Under the pieces are notes generated by a model. It saw only the letters and a program-made list of their open reading frames with translations, was not told the origin of the DNA and ran no database searches. Both the position numbers and the translations under genes were made by a program. Shown here piece after piece: positions 17,955 to 27,528 of a stretch of DNA of 64,000 nt. Numbering within the stretch: the stretch's first letter is position 1; each line of letters begins with the position of its first letter. The stretch spans positions 43,591 through 107,590 of the forward strand of contig JALWQH010000052.1 of NCBI GenBank assembly GCA_027083135.1, written 5' to 3'. The stretch is from Desulfurococcales archaeon (lineage in GTDB: Archaea; Thermoproteota; Thermoprotei_A; Sulfolobales; WAQK01).

Positions 17955-19751
17955 ATGGACGCCCGTCTAGCCGCATCTGTGGCAATAATAGTGTTAATAA
18001 TAGTAGCTTCTGCTTCAGCCATATATCTCCGGTCTCGTAGAACGGCATCCACGACAACTTCAAGCAGTCCGAGTAGCCTGCCTCCTTCCACAATTACCTC
18101 AACTACAAGTACATCTATGGCTGCGCGTACAAGTACGTATAGTACGAGAACCACTACTAGCACTACTATCACGACAACCACTATATCATCATCGAGCACC
18201 ACTACAACTACTCATACTACTCCGAGTCCAACTACTACCATGACAACTAAAACACCAACATTCACCACAACCAGCACCACCACGATGACCAGTACTACAA
18301 CCACTATCTCGAAACCCAGCCTCTCCCAATACCTTGCTAGGCAGATCAACGGGCTGCTTGAACTCTACCCTGAACTCAATCTTAACGCAACAGGCATACT
18401 TATCACCACTCTGAACGGAACAGTATTGTACTCGCTTCACCCCCATGAACCTCTCATACCAGCATCAAACATGAAGCTCCTAACAGCAGCGGCGGCTTTA
18501 AAGTACCTTGGGCCAGACTATAAGTTCAAGACGGTCTTCATAGTCACAGGGAAAATCGAGAACTCCACGCTTCACGGAGACATAATAGTTAGAGGCACAG
18601 GGGATCCCACCCTTGTTAGCGGCGATTGGGCTGATGAATGGTCACATAAGGTTGCCTACCTCTACGATACTGAGCACCTCTTAGATGATGCTGTGAAGCC
18701 CTTAGAGAAGCTAGGAATAAAGCGTATCGATGGAAACATAATAATAGATGACTACTACCTTGACCACCAGTGGGTTAACCCTACCTGGGAGAAGGAGGAT
18801 CTCTCACACTGGTATGCTGCTCAGATAGGGGCCCTTGGAATAAACAGGAATATCGAGCTGCTTGAACTATACCCGCAGCCTTCAGGCAAGGTCAAAATAA
18901 AAGTCGTGCCTGACGTCGGCTACATCAACGTGACCTTCGCTGGAAGAGTAGTGAAGAGCAGCAGCGATGTAAAACAGTGGGCTGTAGAGGTCAGAGAGCC
19001 TGGGACAAATAATGTTAAAATAGTCGGAGATCTTCCCATGGATATAGATGTCTACTACCTATCTGTAACGGTTAATGATCCAGGTATGTATTTTGGAGCA
19101 GTATTCAAGAAGGTCCTAGAGGATCATGGGATAAAGGTTATGGGAGGAGTCAAGCGGGCTAATACTACTGGGTGGAAGAATCAGACGATCACTGTGATAA
19201 CTCTTCAATCAAAGCCTCTTAAAGATATTATAAGATTAATGCTTAAGAAGAGCCTTAATCTCTACGCAGACCACCTCTTCAAAGTTCTAGGAAAAGTAGT
19301 GGTAGGCGAGGGCTCCTGGAAGGGAGGCTCTAAGGCTGTGGAAAAAATGCTGAGGGATCTGAGCATAATGGAGGATGGAGTTAAAATAGTTGATGGTTCA
19401 GGGCTCTCCAGGGAGAACAGGGTTACTCCAAGCCTCCTAGTAAATTTGCTGCGCATATATGCAGGTAATAAGATCCTCTATAATTCCCTGCCCATAGCAG
19501 GCTGGGACGGCACGCTTAAGCATAGGATGCTGGACACCCCTGCTGAGGGTAACTTAAGGGCTAAGACAGGAACCCTCACAGGAGTATCAGCTCTTAGCGG
19601 CTATGTTAAAACCAGGGATAATGTAACACTAGTATTCTCAATGCTGTTCAACGGCTTCCATGCAACAGCGCACAAGGTTAAATACGAAATAGAGGACTAT
19701 ATAGGGGCTCTTCTAGCAGACATAAATACATCTAAGTACAAGGTGCCCTAA
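17955..19751 (+). CDS. S13-family D-Ala-D-Ala carboxypeptidase/PBP4-like protein with N-terminal TM and Thr/Ser-rich stalk
   Basis: Active-site motifs SNMK (SxxK), KKSLNLYADHLFK (SxN), AKTGTLTGVSALSGY (KTG). Confidence 0.9.
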   Translation: MDARLAASVAIIVLIIVASASAIYLRSRRTASTTTSSSPSSLPPSTITSTTSTSMAARTSTYSTRTTTSTTITTTTISSSSTTTTTHTTPSPTTTMTTKTPTFTTTSTTTMTSTTTTISKPSLSQYLARQINGLLELYPELNLNATGILITTLNGTVLYSLHPHEPLIPASNMKLLTAAAALKYLGPDYKFKTVFIVTGKIENSTLHGDIIVRGTGDPTLVSGDWADEWSHKVAYLYDTEHLLDDAVKPLEKLGIKRIDGNIIIDDYYLDHQWVNPTWEKEDLSHWYAAQIGALGINRNIELLELYPQPSGKVKIKVVPDVGYINVTFAGRVVKSSSDVKQWAVEVREPGTNNVKIVGDLPMDIDVYYLSVTVNDPGMYFGAVFKKVLEDHGIKVMGGVKRANTTGWKNQTITVITLQSKPLKDIIRLMLKKSLNLYADHLFKVLGKVVVGEGSWKGGSKAVEKMLRDLSIMEDGVKIVDGSGLSRENRVTPSLLVNLLRIYAGNKILYNSLPIAGWDGTLKHRMLDTPAEGNLRAKTGTLTGVSALSGYVKTRDNVTLVFSMLFNGFHATAHKVKYEIEDYIGALLADINTSKYKVP

Positions 19752-19941
19752 AGAATACTAGGAACATGTGATGCCATGTAATGCATTGTTCTTTTAAGGC
19801 TCCATATAATTTCAAGAGGAGCCCTACCCTGAAGAAGCTGGAGGAGATTTGCCTTCACACCCATAATGTTGTTAGGAATCCATATATTCTAGAGGATGGA
19901 TTAATATTCCCCTAATATTAGGGCTAAGCTTGGGGAGAGGC

Positions 19942-20208
19942 ATGGTGCGCGTCAGACTAGTTGCAACGCTTCGCTCTGAGGCAGGGATAGATGAGATCGA
20001 GATAAATGGTTCGGGAATGCTCATGGACATACTTGCTGAGGCTAGGAGAAAGATCCCTGTGTTGAGGAGGGTTATAGGGGAGGAGGGGGAGCCTAAGCCC
20101 ACGGCACTTATACTTGTAGATGACGTTGACTATAGGCTGCTTGGGAAAAAATTAAGGATTGGCAGGGATAGTGTGATAACAATAATACCTGTCATTCATG
20201 GTGGTTAG
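19942..20208 (+). CDS. MoaD/ThiS/SAMP-like ubiquitin-fold protein ending in Gly-Gly
   Basis: Beta-grasp-like sequence with C-terminus IPVIHGG; the track ORF begins at 19930. Confidence 0.7.
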   Translation: MVRVRLVATLRSEAGIDEIEINGSGMLMDILAEARRKIPVLRRVIGEEGEPKPTALILVDDVDYRLLGKKLRIGRDSVITIIPVIHGG

Positions 20209-20210
20209 GA

Positions 20211-20810
20211 TTGCAGGAGGTTCCTAGCTTCCTTAACGTCAGCTGGGACGATATAGATGAGCTCTCCCTAAGCCTGGCTGAACGCATAATCTCATCGGGA
20301 TTCAAGCCTGACGCTATAGTAGGCATAATGCGTGGAGGCTGGATACCGGCTAGAATACTAGCCGATCTCCTTGGAGTCGATATTCTTGACGCCATAGAGA
20401 TAAAATTCTATAGAGGTATTGGTGAAACACGTGAGAAACCCGTAGTCACCAGGCCCCCCCTCTCAGATCTCAGGGATAAATCTGTCCTACTAGTAGATGA
20501 TGTGTCTGATACTGGTAAGAGCCTGTCAGTAGCCGTGTCAGCATTAGTTCTTCTAGGGCCGGCGCGTATAAGAACAGCTACACTGTACATAAAGCCATGG
20601 AGTATGAGCGTGCCAGACTACTATGCCGCTAGCACTGAGTCATGGATTATTTTCCCATGGGAGAAAGGAGAGATACTGGGAGAAATAGCCGAATATGCAT
20701 CCAAGCTAGGCGAGGATCCCCTGGACTTCGCTGTGCATAGACTAGGCTTCCAGCGGGAACATGTTAAACGTATTTCCAGGGTCAGGGGGCTCGAGATCAT
20801 TGATAATTAG
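20211..20810 (+). CDS. Phosphoribosyltransferase
   Basis: IVGIMRGGWIPARILADLL and PRPP motif VLLVDDVSDTGKSL. Confidence 0.9.
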   Translation: MQEVPSFLNVSWDDIDELSLSLAERIISSGFKPDAIVGIMRGGWIPARILADLLGVDILDAIEIKFYRGIGETREKPVVTRPPLSDLRDKSVLLVDDVSDTGKSLSVAVSALVLLGPARIRTATLYIKPWSMSVPDYYAASTESWIIFPWEKGEILGEIAEYASKLGEDPLDFAVHRLGFQREHVKRISRVRGLEIIDN

Positions 20811-21339
20811 GGCTGAGACCTCAGGCTGGAATGATCTCTGGGTTCTAGCAGTACTTATACGCCTTCCACCCAGCAGGGCTGAGGAGCATGCCCTAAGAAT
20901 AATTAAAATAGCGGATGATAGAGGACTGCCTTACACGCAGGTTGTCAGGCCTGAAGCATTAGTCGGCCCCCTTCACGTCTCCATAGCTTCTGTAACGGCT
21001 TATAGAAGACATAGCGCTGGGAAAGGCATAGCCCGATCCCCGTCAATCGAGCTTCTACTGAGACTTGCCGGAGAGAGGCAAGTATCCAGAGCTCTAGGAA
21101 AACTTGGTGTAAGGAGAGGTGCAGAGCAGGCCTGCCTCATATCGGTCTCACACTTTAGAGAAAAGATGCATAGCTTCCTAGAAGGCGAGCTAAAGAACAT
21201 GTTGCTAGGTGAGTGCAGGTGGGGTGGGATCAAAGCAGCGGCTCTTTACGGCTTTAACCCCGAATCCTGCATCAGCCCCGAGAAGAGATGCGCGGAAATA
21301 CGCGCAGCATCCATGGCGGTGAGACCCGAAGTATCATGA
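20761..21339 (+). CDS. Cgi121-like KEOPS complex subunit
   Basis: RSPSIELLLRLAGERQVSRALGKLGVRRGAEQACLISV resembles archaeal Cgi121. Confidence 0.65.
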   Translation: MLNVFPGSGGSRSLIIRAETSGWNDLWVLAVLIRLPPSRAEEHALRIIKIADDRGLPYTQVVRPEALVGPLHVSIASVTAYRRHSAGKGIARSPSIELLLRLAGERQVSRALGKLGVRRGAEQACLISVSHFREKMHSFLEGELKNMLLGECRWGGIKAAALYGFNPESCISPEKRCAEIRAASMAVRPEVS

Positions 21340-21412
21340 AGTTCTCAGCAATGCTTTAAGCCTGAGACTTTTCAGAGATATATCTGTGGATACACTGTTA
21401 GGGGGGTGCATC

Positions 21413-21505
21413 ATGTTCGAAGAGGAAGAGTGGTGGGAGGAAGAGGAAGAAGAAGAGGAATGGTGGGAAGAGGAGGAAGAGGAAGAAGAATGGGAGGAAT
21501 TCTAG
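21413..21505 (+). CDS. 30-aa Glu/Trp-only repetitive microprotein MFEEEEWWEEEEEEEEWWEEEEEEEEWEEF
   Basis: ATG ORF not in the track, GGGGGGTG purine stretch just upstream, GAA/GAG alternation across decapeptide repeats. Confidence 0.55.
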   Translation: MFEEEEWWEEEEEEEEWWEEEEEEEEWEEF

Positions 21506-21573
21506 GCCTGAATAGTCAGCCTTATTCTTTAACAGCTTACCCTGCATATCATCCTATGTAGATTTAAGGAGTG

Positions 21574-21630
21574 CTCAGATGATGCTGATCCTCATCCCCT
21601 AGGATCAGAGCCGTCACCACTCATCATAGC
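21574..21630 (-). ncRNA. Candidate C/D box sRNA
   Basis: Minus strand ATGATGA(C)-GTGGTGACGGCT(12 nt)-CTGA(D')-TCCTAGG region-GGATGAG(C')-GATCAGCATCAT(12 nt)-CTGA(D); both spacers are 12 nt. Confidence 0.65.
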
Positions 21631-21748
21631 TGCTATGAAGACAATCATCTTCATAGGCTTTAAACAATTAAATGCTCTCTCCGGATTCCTCTCTAGATAT
21701 TTGTCCTGGCCTCATAAGACATATAGTTAAGCCAACTATTCCCCTGGT

Positions 21749-23575
21749 ATGAGGCCTGGAGACAGCAGGGGGATAGAGATGAGGGTTGCGGCAATAGACT
21801 ATGAGCTCTGCAAGCCCAGCAAGTGTGGATTAGAGTGCATAAGGTTTTGCCCTGTTAATAGGATGGGGTCTAAGGCAATAGAGCTTAGCCCTAGTGTTGG
21901 AGGCAAACCTGTAATATATGAGGATACCTGTATAGGGTGCGGAATATGCGTTAAGAAATGCCCCTTCAAAGCCATAAGCGTTGTAAACCTGCCCGAGGAG
22001 CTGGAGGAGGAGGCTGTACATAGATATGGTGTCAACGGCTTCAAGCTTTTCAGGCTTCCCACTCCTAGGAGGGGAAAGATCCTCGGCATCATAGGTAAGA
22101 ATGGAACGGGGAAGACAACAGCTCTCCGCATACTAGCAGGAGAACTTAAGCCTAATCTTGGAAGAATAGGTGAAGAAGCATCATGGGATGATGTTCTAGA
22201 GCACTATAGGGGCACAGAGCTCTACGACTACTTCAAGCTGATAGTGAATGGGAGGATGAGGGTAGCCCACAAGATACAGCATGTGGACAGGGTGGCCAGA
22301 TACGTTAAGGGGAGTGTTAGAGAACTATTAGGGAGAGCTGATGAGAGAGGCCTGGCCTCAGAGCTGGCTGAGAAGCTTGGCTTAAAAGAGATCTGGGATA
22401 GGGATATAAGGAAGCTTAGCGGTGGTGAGCTGCAGAAGCTCCTCATAGCCGCGGTTGTGTCAAAGGATGCTGAGGCATACTTCTTCGATGAGCCTAGCAG
22501 CTACCTGGATGTTAGGGAGAGGATAAGAGTGGCCAAGATCATTTCAACAATGCTTCCCGCCAACAAATACATATTAGTTGTGGAGCATGATCTCGCAATA
22601 CTTGACTATCTCTCTGACCTGATCTCAATAATCTACGGCGAACCAGGCGTTTATGGAATAGTGTCAAGGCCGTATGGCTCAAGAGCAGGTATAAACCACT
22701 TCCTCACCGGCTACCTGCCTGCAGAGAACATGAGGATCAGGCCGACCCCCATAAGGTTCCATGTAAGAGCCTCTGCCCCTGCGAAAAGCTCTGCTCCCCA
22801 AACATACTTAGAGTGGAGCAGCATGGAGGTTAGGCTGGGCTCCTTCACCCTAAGCATCGAAGGTGGGGAGGCTCTTAGAGGAGAGGTTGTTGGAATAGTG
22901 GGTCCTAACGGCATAGGCAAGACAACATTTATCCGCGTCCTGGCAGGCGAGGTGAAGCCCATTAAAGGTAGTGTAACATGTAGTGGACTCGAGATGAGCT
23001 ATAAGCCACAATACGTTTCACCAGATATGTATGAGGGTAAAACAGTTGAGGAGGTTTTACGCGATGCTAACCCTAACTCCCTGGCAAGCGGCAGCTGGCT
23101 TTACACGGAGCTTATACGTAAGCTAGGTCTTCCAAGACTTCTAGAACGCGATGCATCAAGCCTCAGCGGCGGCGAGCTGCAGAAGCTGGCAGTGGCTGAA
23201 GCCTTAGCAAGGGAAGCCGACATATACTTGCTCGACGAACCCTCAGCCTACCTCGACGTGGAGGAGAGGCTCACAGTTGCAAGAATTATAAGAAGGCTCA
23301 CAGAGGCCCGCGGCATAACAGCCTTTGTAGTGGAACACGATGTATCTATACAGGACTTCATAGCCGACAGGCTAATGGTGTTCAGAGGGGAACCAGGAAT
23401 ACGGGGAGAGGCATCAAGACCTCTCAGCCTCAGGCAAGGCATGAACACGTTCCTCAAAGACCTAGCCGTAACCTTCAGAAGGGATCCCGAGACAGGCAGG
23501 CCCAGAATAAATAAGGAGGGAAGCCATCTCGACAGACTTCAGAAAAAGAAGGGAGAATACTACTATGCCGTCTAA
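21749..23575 (+). CDS. Ribosome recycling/biogenesis ATPase ABCE1 (Rli1)
   Basis: N-terminal Fe-S cluster CxxCxxxCIGCGICVKKCPF, twin ABC domains GKNGTGKTT and GPNGIGKTT, two LSGGELQK signatures. Confidence 0.97.
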   Translation: MRPGDSRGIEMRVAAIDYELCKPSKCGLECIRFCPVNRMGSKAIELSPSVGGKPVIYEDTCIGCGICVKKCPFKAISVVNLPEELEEEAVHRYGVNGFKLFRLPTPRRGKILGIIGKNGTGKTTALRILAGELKPNLGRIGEEASWDDVLEHYRGTELYDYFKLIVNGRMRVAHKIQHVDRVARYVKGSVRELLGRADERGLASELAEKLGLKEIWDRDIRKLSGGELQKLLIAAVVSKDAEAYFFDEPSSYLDVRERIRVAKIISTMLPANKYILVVEHDLAILDYLSDLISIIYGEPGVYGIVSRPYGSRAGINHFLTGYLPAENMRIRPTPIRFHVRASAPAKSSAPQTYLEWSSMEVRLGSFTLSIEGGEALRGEVVGIVGPNGIGKTTFIRVLAGEVKPIKGSVTCSGLEMSYKPQYVSPDMYEGKTVEEVLRDANPNSLASGSWLYTELIRKLGLPRLLERDASSLSGGELQKLAVAEALAREADIYLLDEPSAYLDVEERLTVARIIRRLTEARGITAFVVEHDVSIQDFIADRLMVFRGEPGIRGEASRPLSLRQGMNTFLKDLAVTFRRDPETGRPRINKEGSHLDRLQKKKGEYYYAV

Positions 23576-23665
23576 ACATATTCTACTCCTGGCTATTCTA
23601 TATATAGGTGAGAAAGTTTTAAAGCAATGGTACACGTCAAATATATATCTGACAAGGTGATTTGA

Positions 23666-24700
23666 GTGAAGCCGTACTACATAGTAGTGCTTGCAGCCAT
23701 TATAGGTATACTAGTATCAACAGTCCCTGCAGTAGCCTCCCCTCATAACACGGATACGGGATCATATTATAACGGCGTAGTGTTTCAGGGAAGCAGCCTT
23801 AGAGTAGGGCTTAATGATTACGGCGTTCTAGGAGTATATAATACTAGCCTAGGTGCAGTAGGTTTCCAGTATCCTATAGGCTCATCTTACGAGAGCCTGG
23901 CTACAGGATGGTGGGGTGACGGGTGGTCCATATTCTACGGCTCCTCAAGCGCAGGTTTCTCCCCAAGCGATGATGCTTGGGGGACTATTAGTGGGGTCAC
24001 CCCTCAGGTAGCCTATGCTAGAGGCATAGATGGAGCAACGCTTACAAGCACCATAGAGACCAGTGACGGTGCGATTAGAATAACCACAAAGATACATGTA
24101 TGGAATACTAGGAAATACGTGGTTGCCGATATAGTGATAACCAATATAGGCTCCACCACTCTAAGCAACGTTGAGTTCAAGAAGATAGTTGACTGGGATG
24201 TATGGGAACCGTATACTGGCTCCTATGATGATTACTGGGGCATCGACTCCCGCATGCCGCAGCTGCACCTAACCGTGGCATTCCTCAATACAAGTATAGC
24301 TCCGGGAACAGTGTACATGGGTTTTGCCTCAACTCCAGGTCCAAATGCTGTTGACTTATACTGGGATGACTATACTTCTAGGGGCATAAGCTCCCCTACA
24401 GTAGTTTACCTCGACTCGAATGGCGCATCTCCCTCCGCTCCCTTCGATGGTGCAGTCGTATATGATTGGATTCTCGGTGACATGGCTCCCGGAGAATCTA
24501 GAACAATACGCGTAGTATATGCTGCAGGCAATAATTTAGGCGAGCTGGAGACCAATATAGCTGACGCTCTATCTGCAACGGTGGGTGGAAGTCTAGTTAC
24601 ATCTGGGAGAAATATTACATCTCTAATATACATGCTTCCTATAACGATGCTTGCAGTACTGGCTGCAGCGCTTTATGCACGTAGTAGATTCAAAGCCTGA
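23666..24700 (+). CDS. Uncharacterised secreted surface protein with C-terminal TM
   Basis: N-terminal signal peptide, beta-rich extracellular body, C-terminal hydrophobic helix with Arg/Lys. Confidence 0.65.
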   Translation: MKPYYIVVLAAIIGILVSTVPAVASPHNTDTGSYYNGVVFQGSSLRVGLNDYGVLGVYNTSLGAVGFQYPIGSSYESLATGWWGDGWSIFYGSSSAGFSPSDDAWGTISGVTPQVAYARGIDGATLTSTIETSDGAIRITTKIHVWNTRKYVVADIVITNIGSTTLSNVEFKKIVDWDVWEPYTGSYDDYWGIDSRMPQLHLTVAFLNTSIAPGTVYMGFASTPGPNAVDLYWDDYTSRGISSPTVVYLDSNGASPSAPFDGAVVYDWILGDMAPGESRTIRVVYAAGNNLGELETNIADALSATVGGSLVTSGRNITSLIYMLPITMLAVLAAALYARSRFKA

Positions 24701-24762
24701 GTTTTTCTAAAATACCTTTATTTTTAAACCTTTATCTCAGATCATTCTAGTGGCCGGAATCA

Positions 24763-25575
24763 ATGTTCTTCAATCCTCTTGATAGGAAGCCTATAGGTAG
24801 AAGCGGCGAGCATGTGTCTGCTATTGGTATAGGTACCTGGGGCATTAGGGATTATGGCAGGGCTGAGGACACGTTAGCAATGCTTCCCGAGTACGGCATA
24901 GATAATATAGATACTGCGGAGATGTATGGTGGGGGATTAGCTGAGAGGCTTGTGGGAAGAGTTCTAAGGAGAGTTGGCAGGGATAGGTTATTCATAACCA
25001 CTAAGATGCTGCCCTACCATCTCTCCTCAAGGGATGAAGTAATATCTGCTGCTAAAGCCTCGCTTAAAAGGCTTGGCGTAAGCCAGGTGGATCTATATCT
25101 AATACACTGGCCTAATAGGGAGATCCCTATTTCAACACAGGTTAGGAATTTTGAGGCGGTGTATGAGGAAGGTTACGCCAGGTATATTGGGGTCAGCAAC
25201 TTTGATGTCGGAGAGCTTGAGGAGGCTATGCATTCAACCAGGATAGCTGAGATAGTTGTTGACCAGGTTCGCTACAGTATTCTGAGACGGGATGTAGAGT
25301 GTTCTCTCCTCCCATACGCGGTGAGAGAGGGCATCACTCTGCAGGCATACACCCCCCTCGAGCATGGAGCCGTGGCTAGCCATGAGGCTGTGATCAAGGC
25401 TGCTAGAAGAGTTGGAAAAACACCTATACAGGTTGCATTAAACTACCTTATATCTAAGCCTAGGGTGATAGCCATACCTAAAACTGAGGATCCGGGGCAT
25501 CTAAGAGAGATTGCTGGCTCCATGGGTTGGCGGCTTCCAGCAGATCTGCTGGAAGCGCTCTCACATATTGTTTGA
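24763..25575 (+). CDS. Aldo/keto reductase
   Basis: IGIGTWGIRDYG, NIDTAEMYGGGLAERLVG, DLYLIHWPN, IGVSNFDV. Confidence 0.94.
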   Translation: MFFNPLDRKPIGRSGEHVSAIGIGTWGIRDYGRAEDTLAMLPEYGIDNIDTAEMYGGGLAERLVGRVLRRVGRDRLFITTKMLPYHLSSRDEVISAAKASLKRLGVSQVDLYLIHWPNREIPISTQVRNFEAVYEEGYARYIGVSNFDVGELEEAMHSTRIAEIVVDQVRYSILRRDVECSLLPYAVREGITLQAYTPLEHGAVASHEAVIKAARRVGKTPIQVALNYLISKPRVIAIPKTEDPGHLREIAGSMGWRLPADLLEALSHIV

Positions 25576-27528
25576 TGAGGCCTCTCCTAATAGATGCTTG
25601 TCGAACCATTCTTTTATCGCCTTAATCCTTGCCACTCTTCTCCTAGGCTTGCCGCTGCGGCTTAGATTATGGTTCTCCTCTGGGAACAACAGCATTTTAA
25701 CTTCAACTCCCTTCTCCTTTAGTGCTGTGTATAGTTGTAGTGCTTGGTCTAGCCAGCATCTATAGTCTTCTAGGCTGTGTATTATTAGGAGGGGCGTCTC
25801 AACACCATCAACATACCTCAAAGGACTCCTAAACCAATACTCCTCATGACTACGCCATGGCGGTAGACCTCTCCCAATCTGCTCCTTATTATAGTAGAAG
25901 CCTATGTCGGTTGTCCCATACTTGCTTGTCCAGTTGCTTATGGATCTCTGGGTGACTGCTGCTTTGAACCTGTTGGTGTGGCCTATGATCCAGTTCGTCA
26001 TAAAGCCCCCATAACTACCACCAGCAACCCCTGCCTTACCAGGATCAAGCCCTATGCCTACCATGGCATCATACACGTCCATGAGATCCTGATAATCCTT
26101 GTCTCCGTATCCTCCCCTAATATCAGCGAACTCCTCACTATAACCGTCGCTCCCCCTAGGGTTTGGTAGGATGAGGGTATAGCCTGCGCCGCTAAGCACG
26201 TGGTATTCATGCATGAAGCCGCATCCATGCATCATCTTAGGGCCTCCATGAATGTAAAGTACCCATGCTCCATTAGGCTTTACAGCTGGCTCCAGGATCC
26301 AGGCATCTATGCTGAGCCCATCCCTCGTTCTAACATCTATGCGTCTCTGCCTCCCCAAAACTCTGCGCTTAACCCAGGTCTCAGTGTGCCTGGTAAGCCT
26401 CTTAGCCTCGCCTCCTTCCAGCAGGTATAGTTCTTTAGGGGATGCTGGATCCATGTAGGTGTATGCTAGTACCCTCCTTCCAGCTGAAAACTCGTCCACT
26501 ACGCCGCAGTCTGGGGTGATCACAGGTTCCACTTCTCCCTCAGGGCTGGCTCTGTAGAGATGCGTTCTCCCCGCATCTGAGATTTGAAAGTATATCCACT
26601 TGTCCTCAGGCCATGCAATGTTTTTAGAGCAGGAGGGGCCTCGCACATCGCTTCCAGCAGTATTAAGAGCATTTCTCCTAAGCCTACATGTAACGCATTT
26701 AGCCTCACGGCCTCTAAGGTTGATCACATGTACCTTGTAGTGGGATGCGAAGCCTTTCCCAAAGCTCCTAGCAATAACCGCAAGCATGTCTCCCCGAGGG
26801 CTCCACTCTATTGATACAATGGAGTATCCTTCCAGCAGCCTCTCCTCGGAACCTGTTTCAAGGTCAAGCACCATGAGTCTCTGTAAGTGGGGCTTAAGCT
26901 CATCATAGGTTCTCGCATAGGCTATCTTACCTCCATTGGGGCTTACAGCGTAGGAGGATATGTCGAAGGATCCGTGAACCAGCTCCTCTATCCTGCCTGA
27001 AGGCACCTCAACCCTATAGAGACCTGTAAACCTGTCGAAGATGAATCCCTCCCCGTTAAACCATACGGGGAGCCTGGAGACCTCCAATACATCCCTGTCA
27101 CGATAATCCTTCCATCCCCCTCCTCCTAGGGGAGCTCTGCTTAAAGCATAGATAAACCTGCCTTCAGGATCCCATGAGAGGCTGCTTGCCCCATGCCTAA
27201 TTACTGCAAGCTTCCATGCCTCCCCTCCCTCCCTACGTATAAGCATAATCTCTGATCCCTTTCCATCATCAGGGCTTCTAAGAAATGCCAGCATAGTTCC
27301 ATTAGGATTCCAGGCTGGACACTTATCGCTGGTTCCTCCAGTTAAAGGCCAGGTCTCTCCACCGTGATCTACGAGCCATATGGATGACTCGTACCTATTC
27401 TTATCCAGGTTGATCCTTGTTAAAATGTAGGCTGTTAGCCTTTGATCAGGGCTTAGAACAGGGTTTGAAACTAGAGGCAGCTCGCCTAGATCCTCTGCTT
27501 TAACCGTGTTCTCAGCCAATATCCTCAC
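25561..27528 (-). CDS. S9C-type acylaminoacyl-peptidase/prolyl oligopeptidase
   Basis: YIHGGPKMMHG, GGSYGGFMTNW nucleophile elbow, HSLEDYRCWLDQALQLYTALK, beta-propeller N-terminus. Confidence 0.93.
   Translation of the reverse strand: MRILAENTVKAEDLGELPLVSNPVLSPDQRLTAYILTRINLDKNRYESSIWLVDHGGETWPLTGGTSDKCPAWNPNGTMLAFLRSPDDGKGSEIMLIRREGGEAWKLAVIRHGASSLSWDPEGRFIYALSRAPLGGGGWKDYRDRDVLEVSRLPVWFNGEGFIFDRFTGLYRVEVPSGRIEELVHGSFDISSYAVSPNGGKIAYARTYDELKPHLQRLMVLDLETGSEERLLEGYSIVSIEWSPRGDMLAVIARSFGKGFASHYKVHVINLRGREAKCVTCRLRRNALNTAGSDVRGPSCSKNIAWPEDKWIYFQISDAGRTHLYRASPEGEVEPVITPDCGVVDEFSAGRRVLAYTYMDPASPKELYLLEGGEAKRLTRHTETWVKRRVLGRQRRIDVRTRDGLSIDAWILEPAVKPNGAWVLYIHGGPKMMHGCGFMHEYHVLSGAGYTLILPNPRGSDGYSEEFADIRGGYGDKDYQDLMDVYDAMVGIGLDPGKAGVAGGSYGGFMTNWIIGHTNRFKAAVTQRSISNWTSKYGTTDIGFYYNKEQIGRGLPPWRSHEEYWFRSPLRYVDGVETPLLIIHSLEDYRCWLDQALQLYTALKEKGVEVKMLLFPEENHNLSRSGKPRRRVARIKAIKEWFDKHLLGEASSNNM

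Noticed and set aside
17930-18202. Minus-strand Val-rich ORF opposite the S13 protein stalk
   Set aside because: Same artefact: antisense of ACN/ACT/AGC-rich stalk codons.
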